NCBI GenBank assembly: GCA_937942965.1
Contig: CALDGN010000011.1
Coordinates: forward strand, 1-5,998
Length of the DNA: 5,998 nucleotides
Source of the DNA: an uncultured Acidimicrobiales bacterium
GTDB taxonomy: Bacteria; Actinomycetota; Acidimicrobiia; Acidimicrobiales; UBA10347
Direction: 5' to 3'
Shown here: positions 1 through 5,597 of the stretch, piece after piece
Numbering within the stretch: the first letter of the stretch is position 1
How the letters are laid out: every line of letters starts with the position of its first letter
Program-made: the position numbers and the translations under genes
Notes under the pieces: generated by a model
The model's input: the letters and a program-made list of their open reading frames with translations, nothing else
Told to the model about the DNA's origin: nothing
The model's database searches: none

Positions 1-159
1 AAGATTGTCGGGCCGAATACCCGCTACATCGCGCTGCCGACCTACGTCTATGACCCGTGGCGGATGAACAAGCCGCACCACTCCGAGCAGTACTACGGGC
101 GAGCGACCGACGCCCACCATGCCCGCGCCGCGGCCATGGTCGACGGCCTCGTCGACTGA
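1..159 (+). CDS. 3' end of an unidentified gene (C-terminal 52 residues)
   Basis: Frame 1 is open from the first base to a TGA at 157-159 and encodes the last 52 residues of a protein that begins outside the window. Visible features are a Tyr/Pro/His-rich stretch (PTYVYDPWRMNKPHH, about residues 13-27 of the fragment) followed by an Ala-rich helix ending MVDGLVD. I do not recognise the family. The end, with its GRATDA segment and closing helix, faintly resembles the tail of creatininase-type amidohydrolases, but that is too weak to name it. The dehydrogenase gene starts 6 bp downstream in the same frame, so this is probably an upstream member of the same catabolic operon. Codon use matches the downstream genes, which supports real coding sequence. 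Confidence 0.75.
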   Translation, partial: KIVGPNTRYIALPTYVYDPWRMNKPHHSEQYYGRATDAHHARAAAMVDGLVD

Positions 160-165
160 CCACTC

Positions 166-1068
166 GTGTCTCATTCGCTCGCCGTCATTGGGCTCGGCAA
201 CATCGGCGGCGGCGTCGCCCGCAACCTGGTCGCCGCCGGCCATGCGGTCACCGTCGTTGACCTCGATGCCGACAAGGTCGCGGCGCTGGTCGCACTCGGC
301 GCGACCGCAGCGGCGTCGCCAACCGAGGCTGCTGCGTCGGCCGACGTGGTGGTCACGTCGCTGCCCGGACCAAAGCAGATCGCTGCCGTCGGCGCCGACA
401 TCGTTCCCGCCATGCGACCCGCCGCAACCTGGATCGAGATGTCGACGAACGATCTCGACACGGCTCGAATGCTTGCCGATCAGTGCGCAACCGTCGGGGT
501 CCACCTGATCGATGCGCCGGTCTCGGGCGGTCCCGAGGGTGCAGCGGCTGGCACCTTGTCGATCTTCGTCGGGGGCGATGACGATGCGGTCGCCGACGTG
601 TTGCCCCTGCTCCACGACATCGGATCCAAGGTCGATCACCTCGGGCCGACCGGTGCCGGCATCGTCGCCAAGATCGCCCAAGTCACGCTCTGCTACACCC
701 AGACCGTCACCTTGATCGAAGCGCTTCTGCTCGGCGTCAAGGGCGGCGTCGCTCCCGGCAAGATGCTCGAGCTGATCCAGAACTCGGCCGGTACCAGCTA
801 CTGCGCAACCGCCTACGGACCCGAGATCCTCGCTGGCACCTACGACGCGAGCTTTCCGCTGAGCCATGCGGCCAAAGACATGCGCCTGGCGATGGAGATG
901 GCCGTCACGATGGGTGTCGAGCTGCCGTTCACTCGCGATGTCGCGGCCCTTTACGCTGAGGCCGAAGCGACCTTCGGGTCCGACGCCGCGCACTGCCTGG
1001 CTGCCCAACTGATCGAACGCAAGAACAACCTGCTCCTGCACGAGCACAAACAAGGGGATCGAACATGA
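166..1068 (+). CDS. NAD(P)-dependent beta-hydroxyacid dehydrogenase (3-hydroxyisobutyrate dehydrogenase family)
   Basis: The product has 300 residues, normal for the family (about 290-300), and is cytoplasmic. Family members oxidise the beta-hydroxyl of short hydroxy acids such as 3-hydroxyisobutyrate, tartronate semialdehyde or L-threonate. Visible in order: the Rossmann loop GLGNIGGG (residues 9-16); Asp32 and Asp34 after strand two, suggesting NAD rather than NADP (inference); EMST (91-94); the substrate-binding signature DAPVSGGPEGAAAG (116-129); the catalytic-lysine segment GPTGAGIVAKIAQ with Lys169; and KDMRLAME (237-244). The usual KxxNN after the catalytic Lys reads KIAQV here, so the conserved Asn is missing. 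The GTG at 166 is chosen because it is the first possible start after the in-frame stop at 157-159 and lies only 7 codons before the Rossmann strand. No clear ribosome binding site precedes it, so translation may depend on coupling to the upstream gene. The 3' end overlaps the aldolase start by 4 bp. Family confident; substrate unknown. Confidence 0.93.
   Translation: MSHSLAVIGLGNIGGGVARNLVAAGHAVTVVDLDADKVAALVALGATAAASPTEAAASADVVVTSLPGPKQIAAVGADIVPAMRPAATWIEMSTNDLDTARMLADQCATVGVHLIDAPVSGGPEGAAAGTLSIFVGGDDDAVADVLPLLHDIGSKVDHLGPTGAGIVAKIAQVTLCYTQTVTLIEALLLGVKGGVAPGKMLELIQNSAGTSYCATAYGPEILAGTYDASFPLSHAAKDMRLAMEMAVTMGVELPFTRDVAALYAEAEATFGSDAAHCLAAQLIERKNNLLLHEHKQGDRT
1052..1057 (+). promoter_or_regulatory. 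Ribosome binding site of the class II aldolase gene
   Basis: AAGGGG lies 7 bp before the ATG at 1065, inside the end of the dehydrogenase gene. Together with the ATGA stop/start overlap (1065-1068), it supports this start and translational coupling. Confidence 0.6.
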
Positions 1069-1886
1069 GCCAGTCCGCAGACCAGCCTGAGTCAAGTGAC
1101 GCTGCAAGTGCGCAGCAGAACCGCGAGGTCGTCGCCGAGGACTTCCAGGCTGCGAATGCAGGCAGCTTCACCGGTGAGGAATGGGAAGCACGCCAGGACC
1201 TCGCCGCCATGTACCGACTGTCTGCCCACTACGGCTACGACGACACCGTCTGGAACCACATCACGATGCGGGTGCCCGGCAGCGACCACGACTTCTTCCT
1301 GAACAAGTTCGGGCTGCTCTACAACGAGGTCACCGCCTCGAACCTGATCAAGGTCGACAGCGATGGCACGGTGCTCGAAGGCCCGGCCGACGTGAACACC
1401 GCGGGCTTCGTGATCCACTCGGCGATCCACAATGACTTTCCCGAGTGGAAGGTCGTGTTCCACGCCCACGTGCCCGACGCGCTCGCCGTCACTGCGCTCA
1501 AGGACGGCTTCCAGCACATCGTCCAGGACACGTCGATGCTCTACGGCGAGATCGGCTACCACGATTGGGAAGGCCTCTCGCTCACCCTCGAAGAGCGCGA
1601 ACGCCTGGCCAAGAACATGGACGGCAACCGTGCGCTCATCATGCGCAACCACGGCTTCTTGACCGTCGGACGCACCGCGGGCGAAGCATTCATGGTCATG
1701 CACTATCTGATCCGCGGCTGCCGAGCGATGCTCGCTGCCTATGGGACCGGCCTCGAAGTCGATCCGGGGCCACGCGATATCTGGGAGCTGTCGAAGCGAC
1801 AGTACGACCACTTCCCGCTAGGCGAGAATGAGTGGCCGGCGCTGCGCCGCATGCTGGACCAGATCGACCCGTCCTACAAGCACTAG
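1065..1886 (+). CDS. Class II aldolase/adducin-family protein
   Basis: The product has 273 residues: a polar, low-complexity N-terminal extension of about 38 residues, then a class II aldolase/adducin head domain. Family members are metal-dependent lyases that cleave or decarboxylate phosphorylated or free sugar-acid derivatives; adducins are non-enzymatic relatives. Visible: the start of the fold WNHITMRVPG (63-72); the loop FLNKFGLLYNEVTASNL (78-94); the metal ligands His133 and His135 in VVFHAHVP; and a third ligand, His196, in MRNHGFLTVG (193-202). GEIGYHDWEG (161-170) closely resembles the adducin sequence after the ligand strand. At the place where fuculose-phosphate aldolase has its catalytic Glu (SEW-x-x-H), this protein reads AGFVIHSAIH (113-122), so Gly114 replaces the Glu. 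That pattern is typical of the adducin-like branch. The zinc site is intact, so it may still be an enzyme with a different general base, but the reaction is unknown. The start is fixed by the ATGA overlap and AAGGGG upstream. Confidence 0.92.
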   Translation: MSQSADQPESSDAASAQQNREVVAEDFQAANAGSFTGEEWEARQDLAAMYRLSAHYGYDDTVWNHITMRVPGSDHDFFLNKFGLLYNEVTASNLIKVDSDGTVLEGPADVNTAGFVIHSAIHNDFPEWKVVFHAHVPDALAVTALKDGFQHIVQDTSMLYGEIGYHDWEGLSLTLEERERLAKNMDGNRALIMRNHGFLTVGRTAGEAFMVMHYLIRGCRAMLAAYGTGLEVDPGPRDIWELSKRQYDHFPLGENEWPALRRMLDQIDPSYKH

Positions 1887-1906
1887 CTGGCACCCCGCCA
1901 AAGCCC

Positions 1907-1912
1907 GGAGGG
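1907..1912 (+). promoter_or_regulatory. Ribosome binding site that sets the enolase-family start
   Basis: GGAGGG lies directly before CGC and the ATG at 1916. The 3-4 bp spacing is short, but this is the best Shine-Dalgarno match in the area. It favours the start at 1916 over the in-frame start at 1832, which would overlap the aldolase gene by 55 bp. Confidence 0.65.
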
Positions 1913-1915
1913 CGC

Positions 1916-2977
1916 ATGAGCACCGTTGCATCGATCTCCACTCGCATCGTCGAGGTTGACCTGGTCAAGCCGGTCGGCACCGCGATCCATGCCATGAGCT
2001 CGGTCGGTTGCGTACTGGTGCAGGTGCGAACGAGTGACGGTGTCGTCGGCCAGGGCTACGTCTTCGCCCTCAATGGCGATCGCGTCAAGTCGCTCGACGA
2101 GCAAGTTGTCGGACTCGCAGAACAGGTCCGCGGTCGCTCGATATTCGAAACCGAGGGCATCTGGCACGACCTGTGGGGCCGCATCAACGCGATGGGCCAC
2201 AAGGGTGTGACCATCTCGGCCATGTCGGCGATCGATGTGGCCCTTTGGGATGCCGTTGGTCGAACCGTCGGCCAACCGTTGCACCGGCTGTGGGGCTCGT
2301 GTCGTGACGAGGTCGCGACCTACGCAACGTCGGGCCTGTGGCTGTCGCAGTCGATCGACGAACTCGTCGCGCAAGCCGCTGCGTTTGTCGAGCAGGGCTT
2401 CGTGTCGATGAAGATCCGCCTCGGAAGTGCCAAGCCCGCGACCGATGTCGCCCGAGTCGCCGCCGTTCGCGATGCCATCGGCCCCGATATCGAGCTGCTC
2501 AGCGACGTCAACCAGGGTCTGACCCCCAAGGCGGCGATCAAACTCGGTCGCATGCTCGAGCCCTACGACCTCGGGTGGATCGAAGAACCGGTTCCGGCCT
2601 ATGACCTCGACGGGCATGCGCAGGTTCGGTCTGCGCTGGATACGCCGATTGCGTCGGGCGAGACCGAGTACACCCGTCACGGGATGCAGTCCATGCTTCG
2701 AGCGGGCGCCTGCGACGTCCTTATGCCAGACCTGCAGCGGATCGGTGGTTACAGCGAGTTCCGTAAGGCCGACGCCATCGCCTCGGCGTGGAACATCCCG
2801 ACGTCGAGCCACTTCTTCACCGAGCACAGCCTGTGCCTGGCCGGCTCGCTGGCAAACCTGATCTCGGTCGAGCACTGCGACTGGTTCGCTCCGCTGTTCA
2901 ACGAAGACATGGAGTTGCGCGACGGGTGCCTTGTCGTGCCCGATCGACCGGGCACCGGGTTCACCTTCGCTCGCTAG
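1916..2977 (+). CDS. Enolase-superfamily protein, mandelate racemase subgroup (probable sugar-acid dehydratase)
   Basis: The product has 353 residues, cytoplasmic, and is of normal family length. The superfamily removes the proton alpha to a carboxylate using Mg2+; most mandelate racemase subgroup members dehydrate sugar acids. An N-terminal capping domain (about 1-125) precedes the barrel. Barrel residues match mandelate racemase from memory with a constant offset of two. Metal ligands are Asp197 (SDVNQ), Glu223 (WIEEP) and Glu249 (ASGE). Asn199 follows Asp197. The Asp272-His299 dyad lies in MPDLQRIGG and SSHFF, and Glu319 in SVEH. The strand-two motif is Lys166-Ile-Arg168, so the second Lys of the usual KxK is Arg. 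With that Lys lost and the His dyad kept, a one-base dehydratase is more likely than a racemase (inference). GGAGGG before the ATG supports this start; a longer in-frame version from 1832 only adds Pro/Ala-rich residues lying over the aldolase gene. It is the last gene of the cluster and probably makes the keto-deoxy acid handled by its neighbours. Substrate unknown. Confidence 0.92.
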   Translation: MSTVASISTRIVEVDLVKPVGTAIHAMSSVGCVLVQVRTSDGVVGQGYVFALNGDRVKSLDEQVVGLAEQVRGRSIFETEGIWHDLWGRINAMGHKGVTISAMSAIDVALWDAVGRTVGQPLHRLWGSCRDEVATYATSGLWLSQSIDELVAQAAAFVEQGFVSMKIRLGSAKPATDVARVAAVRDAIGPDIELLSDVNQGLTPKAAIKLGRMLEPYDLGWIEEPVPAYDLDGHAQVRSALDTPIASGETEYTRHGMQSMLRAGACDVLMPDLQRIGGYSEFRKADAIASAWNIPTSSHFFTEHSLCLAGSLANLISVEHCDWFAPLFNEDMELRDGCLVVPDRPGTGFTFAR

Positions 2978-2981
2978 CGAG
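2970..2981. repeat. 12-bp perfect palindrome across the convergent stop codons
   Basis: CTCGCTAGCGAG is its own reverse complement and contains the TAG stop of the enolase-family gene, 1 bp short of the kinase stop on the other strand. As RNA it would form only a 4-bp stem with a CTAG loop and has no following U-run, so it is a weak candidate for a bidirectional termination or 3'-end structure. Confidence 0.3.
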
Positions 2982-2982
2982 T

Positions 2983-5382
2983 TCAGCAGCCCAGTACGGT
3001 GGCGGCCATCTTGTCCGACAGCTCTCGCAGCCCGGCATTGCCGTTCGCCGTGAACGTCATGGCGATCGCGTAGCCGAAGTCGGGAATGACATAGGTCGCC
3101 GACAATGAGTTCGTGTTCTCGGTGATGCCGAAGACGACCGTTCGATCTGCGATGTCGCGCCGGTTCGAGTTGTCGAGCGTGATCCCGAGCTGGGTCAGTT
3201 CTTCGCGAACCTGCTCGGGCGTGTCGTTCATCGTGAAGTCGCCCGGCCAGATCGCATAGGTGACTCTCGGAACGAATCCGCTCGCCCCTGCAGGCCCGTC
3301 GGCGAAGACGACGCCGCCTTGGTCGACGATCTCTTCGAGCGCCTCGAGCGCCGCGGCGCTGTCGGTCGGACGCGCGAGGCGGGCGATCTCTTCGAGGTCG
3401 CCGGTGAGGTCGAACCATCGCCAGTCGCCAGGGATGACGCCGGTGACGCCGAGCCCGCAGGTGCCGGCATAGATGCCTTCGTTGAGGCTGTTCAGGAACC
3501 GGACCTCGTGGGCCGGGTCGCTGCCGATGAAGGGGCTGGCGCAGTTGCCTGAACCGGGAATCGCTCGCTGTTCGGCATCGGCGACGATGACGCACACGTT
3601 GCGGCCTTCGGCGGCGAGGAACTCGCTGCCGGTGAACAGTGTGCGTCCGTTCTCGCCGTTGAACGAGGTTGCCGGGAACGGTGTGTCCCACAGTCGGTAG
3701 GAACCGCCAGGGGTTTCGCTGCCAGCCTTGGTCTCGTCGCCGCCGAGCACATTGTCGATGTAGAAGTGCAGGTGGTAGTCGGCGGGTTCGAGCTCGGGGA
3801 AGAAGCCTTCGACCCAGTAGAGGATCGTCATCTCGTCGGTGTCTTCGTCAACGACGATGGCGTAAATGCAGGCGGCGCGTTCCTGGTTCTCGGGACAGGG
3901 CCGAGGGGCGCCGTAGAACCCGGCTTGGGTCAGGTCGATGCCTTCGGGCTGCTCGGTTGGTTCGAAGCGGATCGCGGTCGGCTCGGGCGCCGGTGTCGAG
4001 GTCGCTTCGGGTCGGTTGTCTGCAGTCGGTTCCGGCGCTGCCGTCGGCTCTGCTTCTGGGACTGCGGTTGGTTCGGCCCCGTCGGAGTCGCCTGACGTGG
4101 CGGCGACCGCGGTGGGTTCGGGCTCGTCAGCGGGGATCGCGGTCGGTGTCGGGATTGGCGTGGATGCGGCTTCGTCGCCTCCGCCACTCATGACGACGAT
4201 GCCGGCGATCAGAGCGACGAGGGCTGCGGCGACCACGCCGATCAAGGCCCACGGTGGCTTCTTCGCGTCAGGGGCAGCCGGTGGCTGCGCGATCGCGACA
4301 GCTGGCGTCTCGAGGCTCGTGGGTTCGGCTTGAGGGTTCGCTGCGACCTGGGCGACGGCCTGAGGTGCGGGGCTTGCGGGTGCTGCGACTGGGGGAGGCG
4401 TGGCTTCGAAGTCAAAGGTCGCTTCGCCAGCCTTGACCATGATCGTGCCGGTACGCGGCGAGTTGTCCGAGGGCTGCTCGGTCTCGGCGATGATTTCGGG
4501 CCAGTGCAGGATGAAACGCCGACGCCGTAGCCAGCCAGAACCGAACGCCGTGACGCAGGCCCGGGCGAGCTCGCGGGCGAACTGCTCGGCGGTCGACTGG
4601 CGGACGTTGAGGTCCTTCGACAACGAACGGTCGATGACCTCGCCGATCGCGCCGGGGAGCTCGGGGCGAGCTTGCAGTAGCGGAAGCGGTTCGGTGACGA
4701 GGTGGTGGGCGAGCAGTCCGTTCACCGAATCCGAATCAGGAAACGGTAGACCGCCGGTCAGCAGCTCGTAGGCCATCATGCCGACGCTGTAGACATCGCT
4801 CGCCGGCGTCAGTTCGTCGCCACGGCATTGCTCGGGACTCATATACGCGGGCGTGCCGACGATCATGCCGGTTGCGGTGCGGCGCGTGTCCGCTTCGGTG
4901 TCGCGGGCGATGCCGAAGTCAGCGAGCTTGACGACACCCTTCGCGTCGTACATCAGGTTCTCGGGTTTGACGTCGCGATGCAGAAGGCCCTTGGCGTGGG
5001 CGACATCGAGGCCGGCAAGGCAGGCGAGGACGGCAGCGCATGCTTCGTCGGTCACGATGCCGTCGCTGCGGAACCGATCCGAGATCGACCCTTCGCAGCG
5101 CTCCATGATCAGGAACCGCGAGCCCTCGGATTCGACGAAGTCGTAGACAGGCACGATGTGGGGGTGCTCGAGCGATGCCACCATCTGGGCTTCGGCGACG
5201 AAGCGCTCGCGGACGCTGTCGTCTGACGCATACACCTGGGGCAGTTGCTTGATCGCGACCAGGCGCCCGAGCTGCGTGTGGCGGGCCTCGTAGACAACGC
5301 CGAACGCGCCTTCGCCGAGCTGTCCCGCAATCTCATAGGCAGGTAGTGCCCGTTCGAGTGACGTCCGCGCCTCGTCAGTCAT
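2983..5382 (-). CDS. Transmembrane Ser/Thr protein kinase with a cysteine-containing extracytoplasmic domain
   Basis: The product has 799 residues. The N-terminal Hanks-type kinase domain (about 16-279) looks catalytically complete: glycine loop GEGAFG (23-28), Lys45 in VAIK, Glu64 in helix C, catalytic loop HRDVKPEN (135-142, Asp137), DFG (155-157), a Thr-rich activation loop (Thr162, 166, 169, 171), GTPAYMSPEQ (176-185) and Asp196. A 98-residue linker with a basic patch (RRRR 286-289) leads to one hydrophobic helix (378-398) preceded by KK. It is therefore a type of receptor kinase with the kinase in the cytoplasm. Outside lies a Pro/Thr/Glu-rich spacer with repeated EPTA (about 408-476) and a region of about 320 residues (478-799) with six Cys (496, 505, 597, 614, 642, 799) that could form three disulfides. 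There are no PASTA, NHL or beta-propeller repeats, and I do not recognise the outer domain. The ATG at 5382 is chosen because GGGAG precedes it and the kinase fold begins 15 residues later; a longer in-frame start at 5511 adds Arg-rich sequence unlike the family. The substrate and the sensed signal are unknown. Confidence 0.95.
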   Translation of the reverse strand: MTDEARTSLERALPAYEIAGQLGEGAFGVVYEARHTQLGRLVAIKQLPQVYASDDSVRERFVAEAQMVASLEHPHIVPVYDFVESEGSRFLIMERCEGSISDRFRSDGIVTDEACAAVLACLAGLDVAHAKGLLHRDVKPENLMYDAKGVVKLADFGIARDTEADTRRTATGMIVGTPAYMSPEQCRGDELTPASDVYSVGMMAYELLTGGLPFPDSDSVNGLLAHHLVTEPLPLLQARPELPGAIGEVIDRSLSKDLNVRQSTAEQFARELARACVTAFGSGWLRRRRFILHWPEIIAETEQPSDNSPRTGTIMVKAGEATFDFEATPPPVAAPASPAPQAVAQVAANPQAEPTSLETPAVAIAQPPAAPDAKKPPWALIGVVAAALVALIAGIVVMSGGGDEAASTPIPTPTAIPADEPEPTAVAATSGDSDGAEPTAVPEAEPTAAPEPTADNRPEATSTPAPEPTAIRFEPTEQPEGIDLTQAGFYGAPRPCPENQERAACIYAIVVDEDTDEMTILYWVEGFFPELEPADYHLHFYIDNVLGGDETKAGSETPGGSYRLWDTPFPATSFNGENGRTLFTGSEFLAAEGRNVCVIVADAEQRAIPGSGNCASPFIGSDPAHEVRFLNSLNEGIYAGTCGLGVTGVIPGDWRWFDLTGDLEEIARLARPTDSAAALEALEEIVDQGGVVFADGPAGASGFVPRVTYAIWPGDFTMNDTPEQVREELTQLGITLDNSNRRDIADRTVVFGITENTNSLSATYVIPDFGYAIAMTFTANGNAGLRELSDKMAATVLGC
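3955..4161 (-). repeat. Pro/Thr/Glu-rich spacer with degenerate EPTA repeats inside the kinase gene
   Basis: Residues about 408-476 of the kinase consist of Pro, Thr, Glu and Ala with EPTA occurring repeatedly (EPTAV, EPTAVPEAEPTAAPEPTA, EPTAI). It lies just outside the membrane helix (4189-4251). Such spacers usually act as extended stalks that hold a sensor domain away from the membrane, often through peptidoglycan. The repeat is clear in protein and only loose in DNA because synonymous codons vary, so it is not a recent tandem duplication. Confidence 0.8.
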
Positions 5383-5384
5383 GT

Positions 5385-5389
5385 CTCCC
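5385..5389 (-). promoter_or_regulatory. Ribosome binding site supporting the kinase start at 5382
   Basis: On the minus strand GGGAG precedes AC and the ATG. The spacing is short, but this is the only purine-rich match near a start that places the kinase fold at the expected distance. Confidence 0.5.
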
Positions 5390-5403
5390 ACTTTTGTTCG
5401 TTG

Positions 5404-5441
5404 GTCGCTGAGCGTCGCACAGAGTCCTGACGCTCGACGAC
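5404..5441. repeat. Imperfect inverted repeat in the kinase leader
   Basis: The arms are GTCG-ct-GAGCGTC (5404-5416) and GACGCTC-ga-CGAC (5429-5441), separated by 12 bp. Eleven of 13 positions pair, including 7 uninterrupted pairs. It ends 21 bp before the kinase start codon and just outside its ribosome binding site. It could be an operator for a dimeric regulator or a hairpin in the kinase mRNA leader; the sequence cannot tell which. Confidence 0.45.
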
Positions 5442-5560
5442 AGCCGCCGTTACGGATGCCACCGTAGTGTCGCCGGACCGGGCGAGGCGAGCGAGAGGGA
5501 ACCGTCCCCAAACCGCCAATTCGGGTCAGGGCACGATGGCCGGCGGGCCGGTAGCGTCTG

Positions 5561-5593
5561 TCGGCGGGAAGTCAGCGGGAAATCATCGTGAGG
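5561..5593 (+). repeat. 11-bp tandem repeat, two good copies and one degenerate
   Basis: The units are TCGGCGGGAAG (5561-5571), TCAGCGGGAAA (5572-5582) and TCATCGTGAGG (5583-5593). The first two match at 9 of 11 positions, sharing GCGGGAA; the third matches the second at 7 of 11. The period is about one DNA helical turn. The array ends 4 bp before the ATG at 5598, and its third unit contains the likely ribosome binding site (GAGGG at 5590-5594). Confidence 0.5.
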
Positions 5594-5597
5594 GCCG

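Larger units (their letters stand above)
5383..5597. promoter_or_regulatory. Divergent intergenic region between the kinase and the right-end gene
   Basis: This is the only sizeable non-coding stretch, 215 bp between two genes transcribed away from each other, so it should hold promoters for both. I find no convincing -35/-10 pair on either strand. It does hold an inverted repeat (5404-5441) on the kinase side and an 11-bp tandem repeat (5561-5593) on the other side. Short minus-strand and plus-strand frames across it look non-coding. Confidence 0.55.

Noticed and set aside
1092..1811. 239-residue minus-strand open frame
   Set aside because: Antisense to the aldolase gene, where the metal-ligand motifs are clear; the Val/Glu/His-rich product has no recognisable features.
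1832..1915. N-terminal extension of the enolase-family protein by 28 residues
   Set aside because: It would overlap the aldolase gene by 55 bp and adds only Pro/Ala/Gly-rich sequence; the ATG at 1916 is preceded by GGAGGG and begins right before the first strand.
1883..3691. 602-residue minus-strand open frame
   Set aside because: Its product is Arg/His/Gln-rich without any motif and is antisense to the enolase-family gene, continuing out of frame over the kinase gene; it is a high-GC shadow.
5461..5466. TACGGT on the minus strand as a -10 box for the kinase
   Set aside because: It fits the loose TANNNT pattern, but no reasonable -35 hexamer lies 16-18 bp upstream, and such a match is expected by chance.
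5383..5511. N-terminal extension of the kinase by 43 residues, starting at 5511
   Set aside because: The added sequence is Arg/Gly-rich, does not resemble kinase N-termini, runs through the inverted repeat and lacks a ribosome binding site; the ATG at 5382 has GGGAG before it.
5538..5553. CCGGC-GG-GCCGG short inverted repeat
   Set aside because: A 5-bp G/C-only stem with a 2-base loop is common by chance at this GC content, and there is no following T-run to suggest a terminator.
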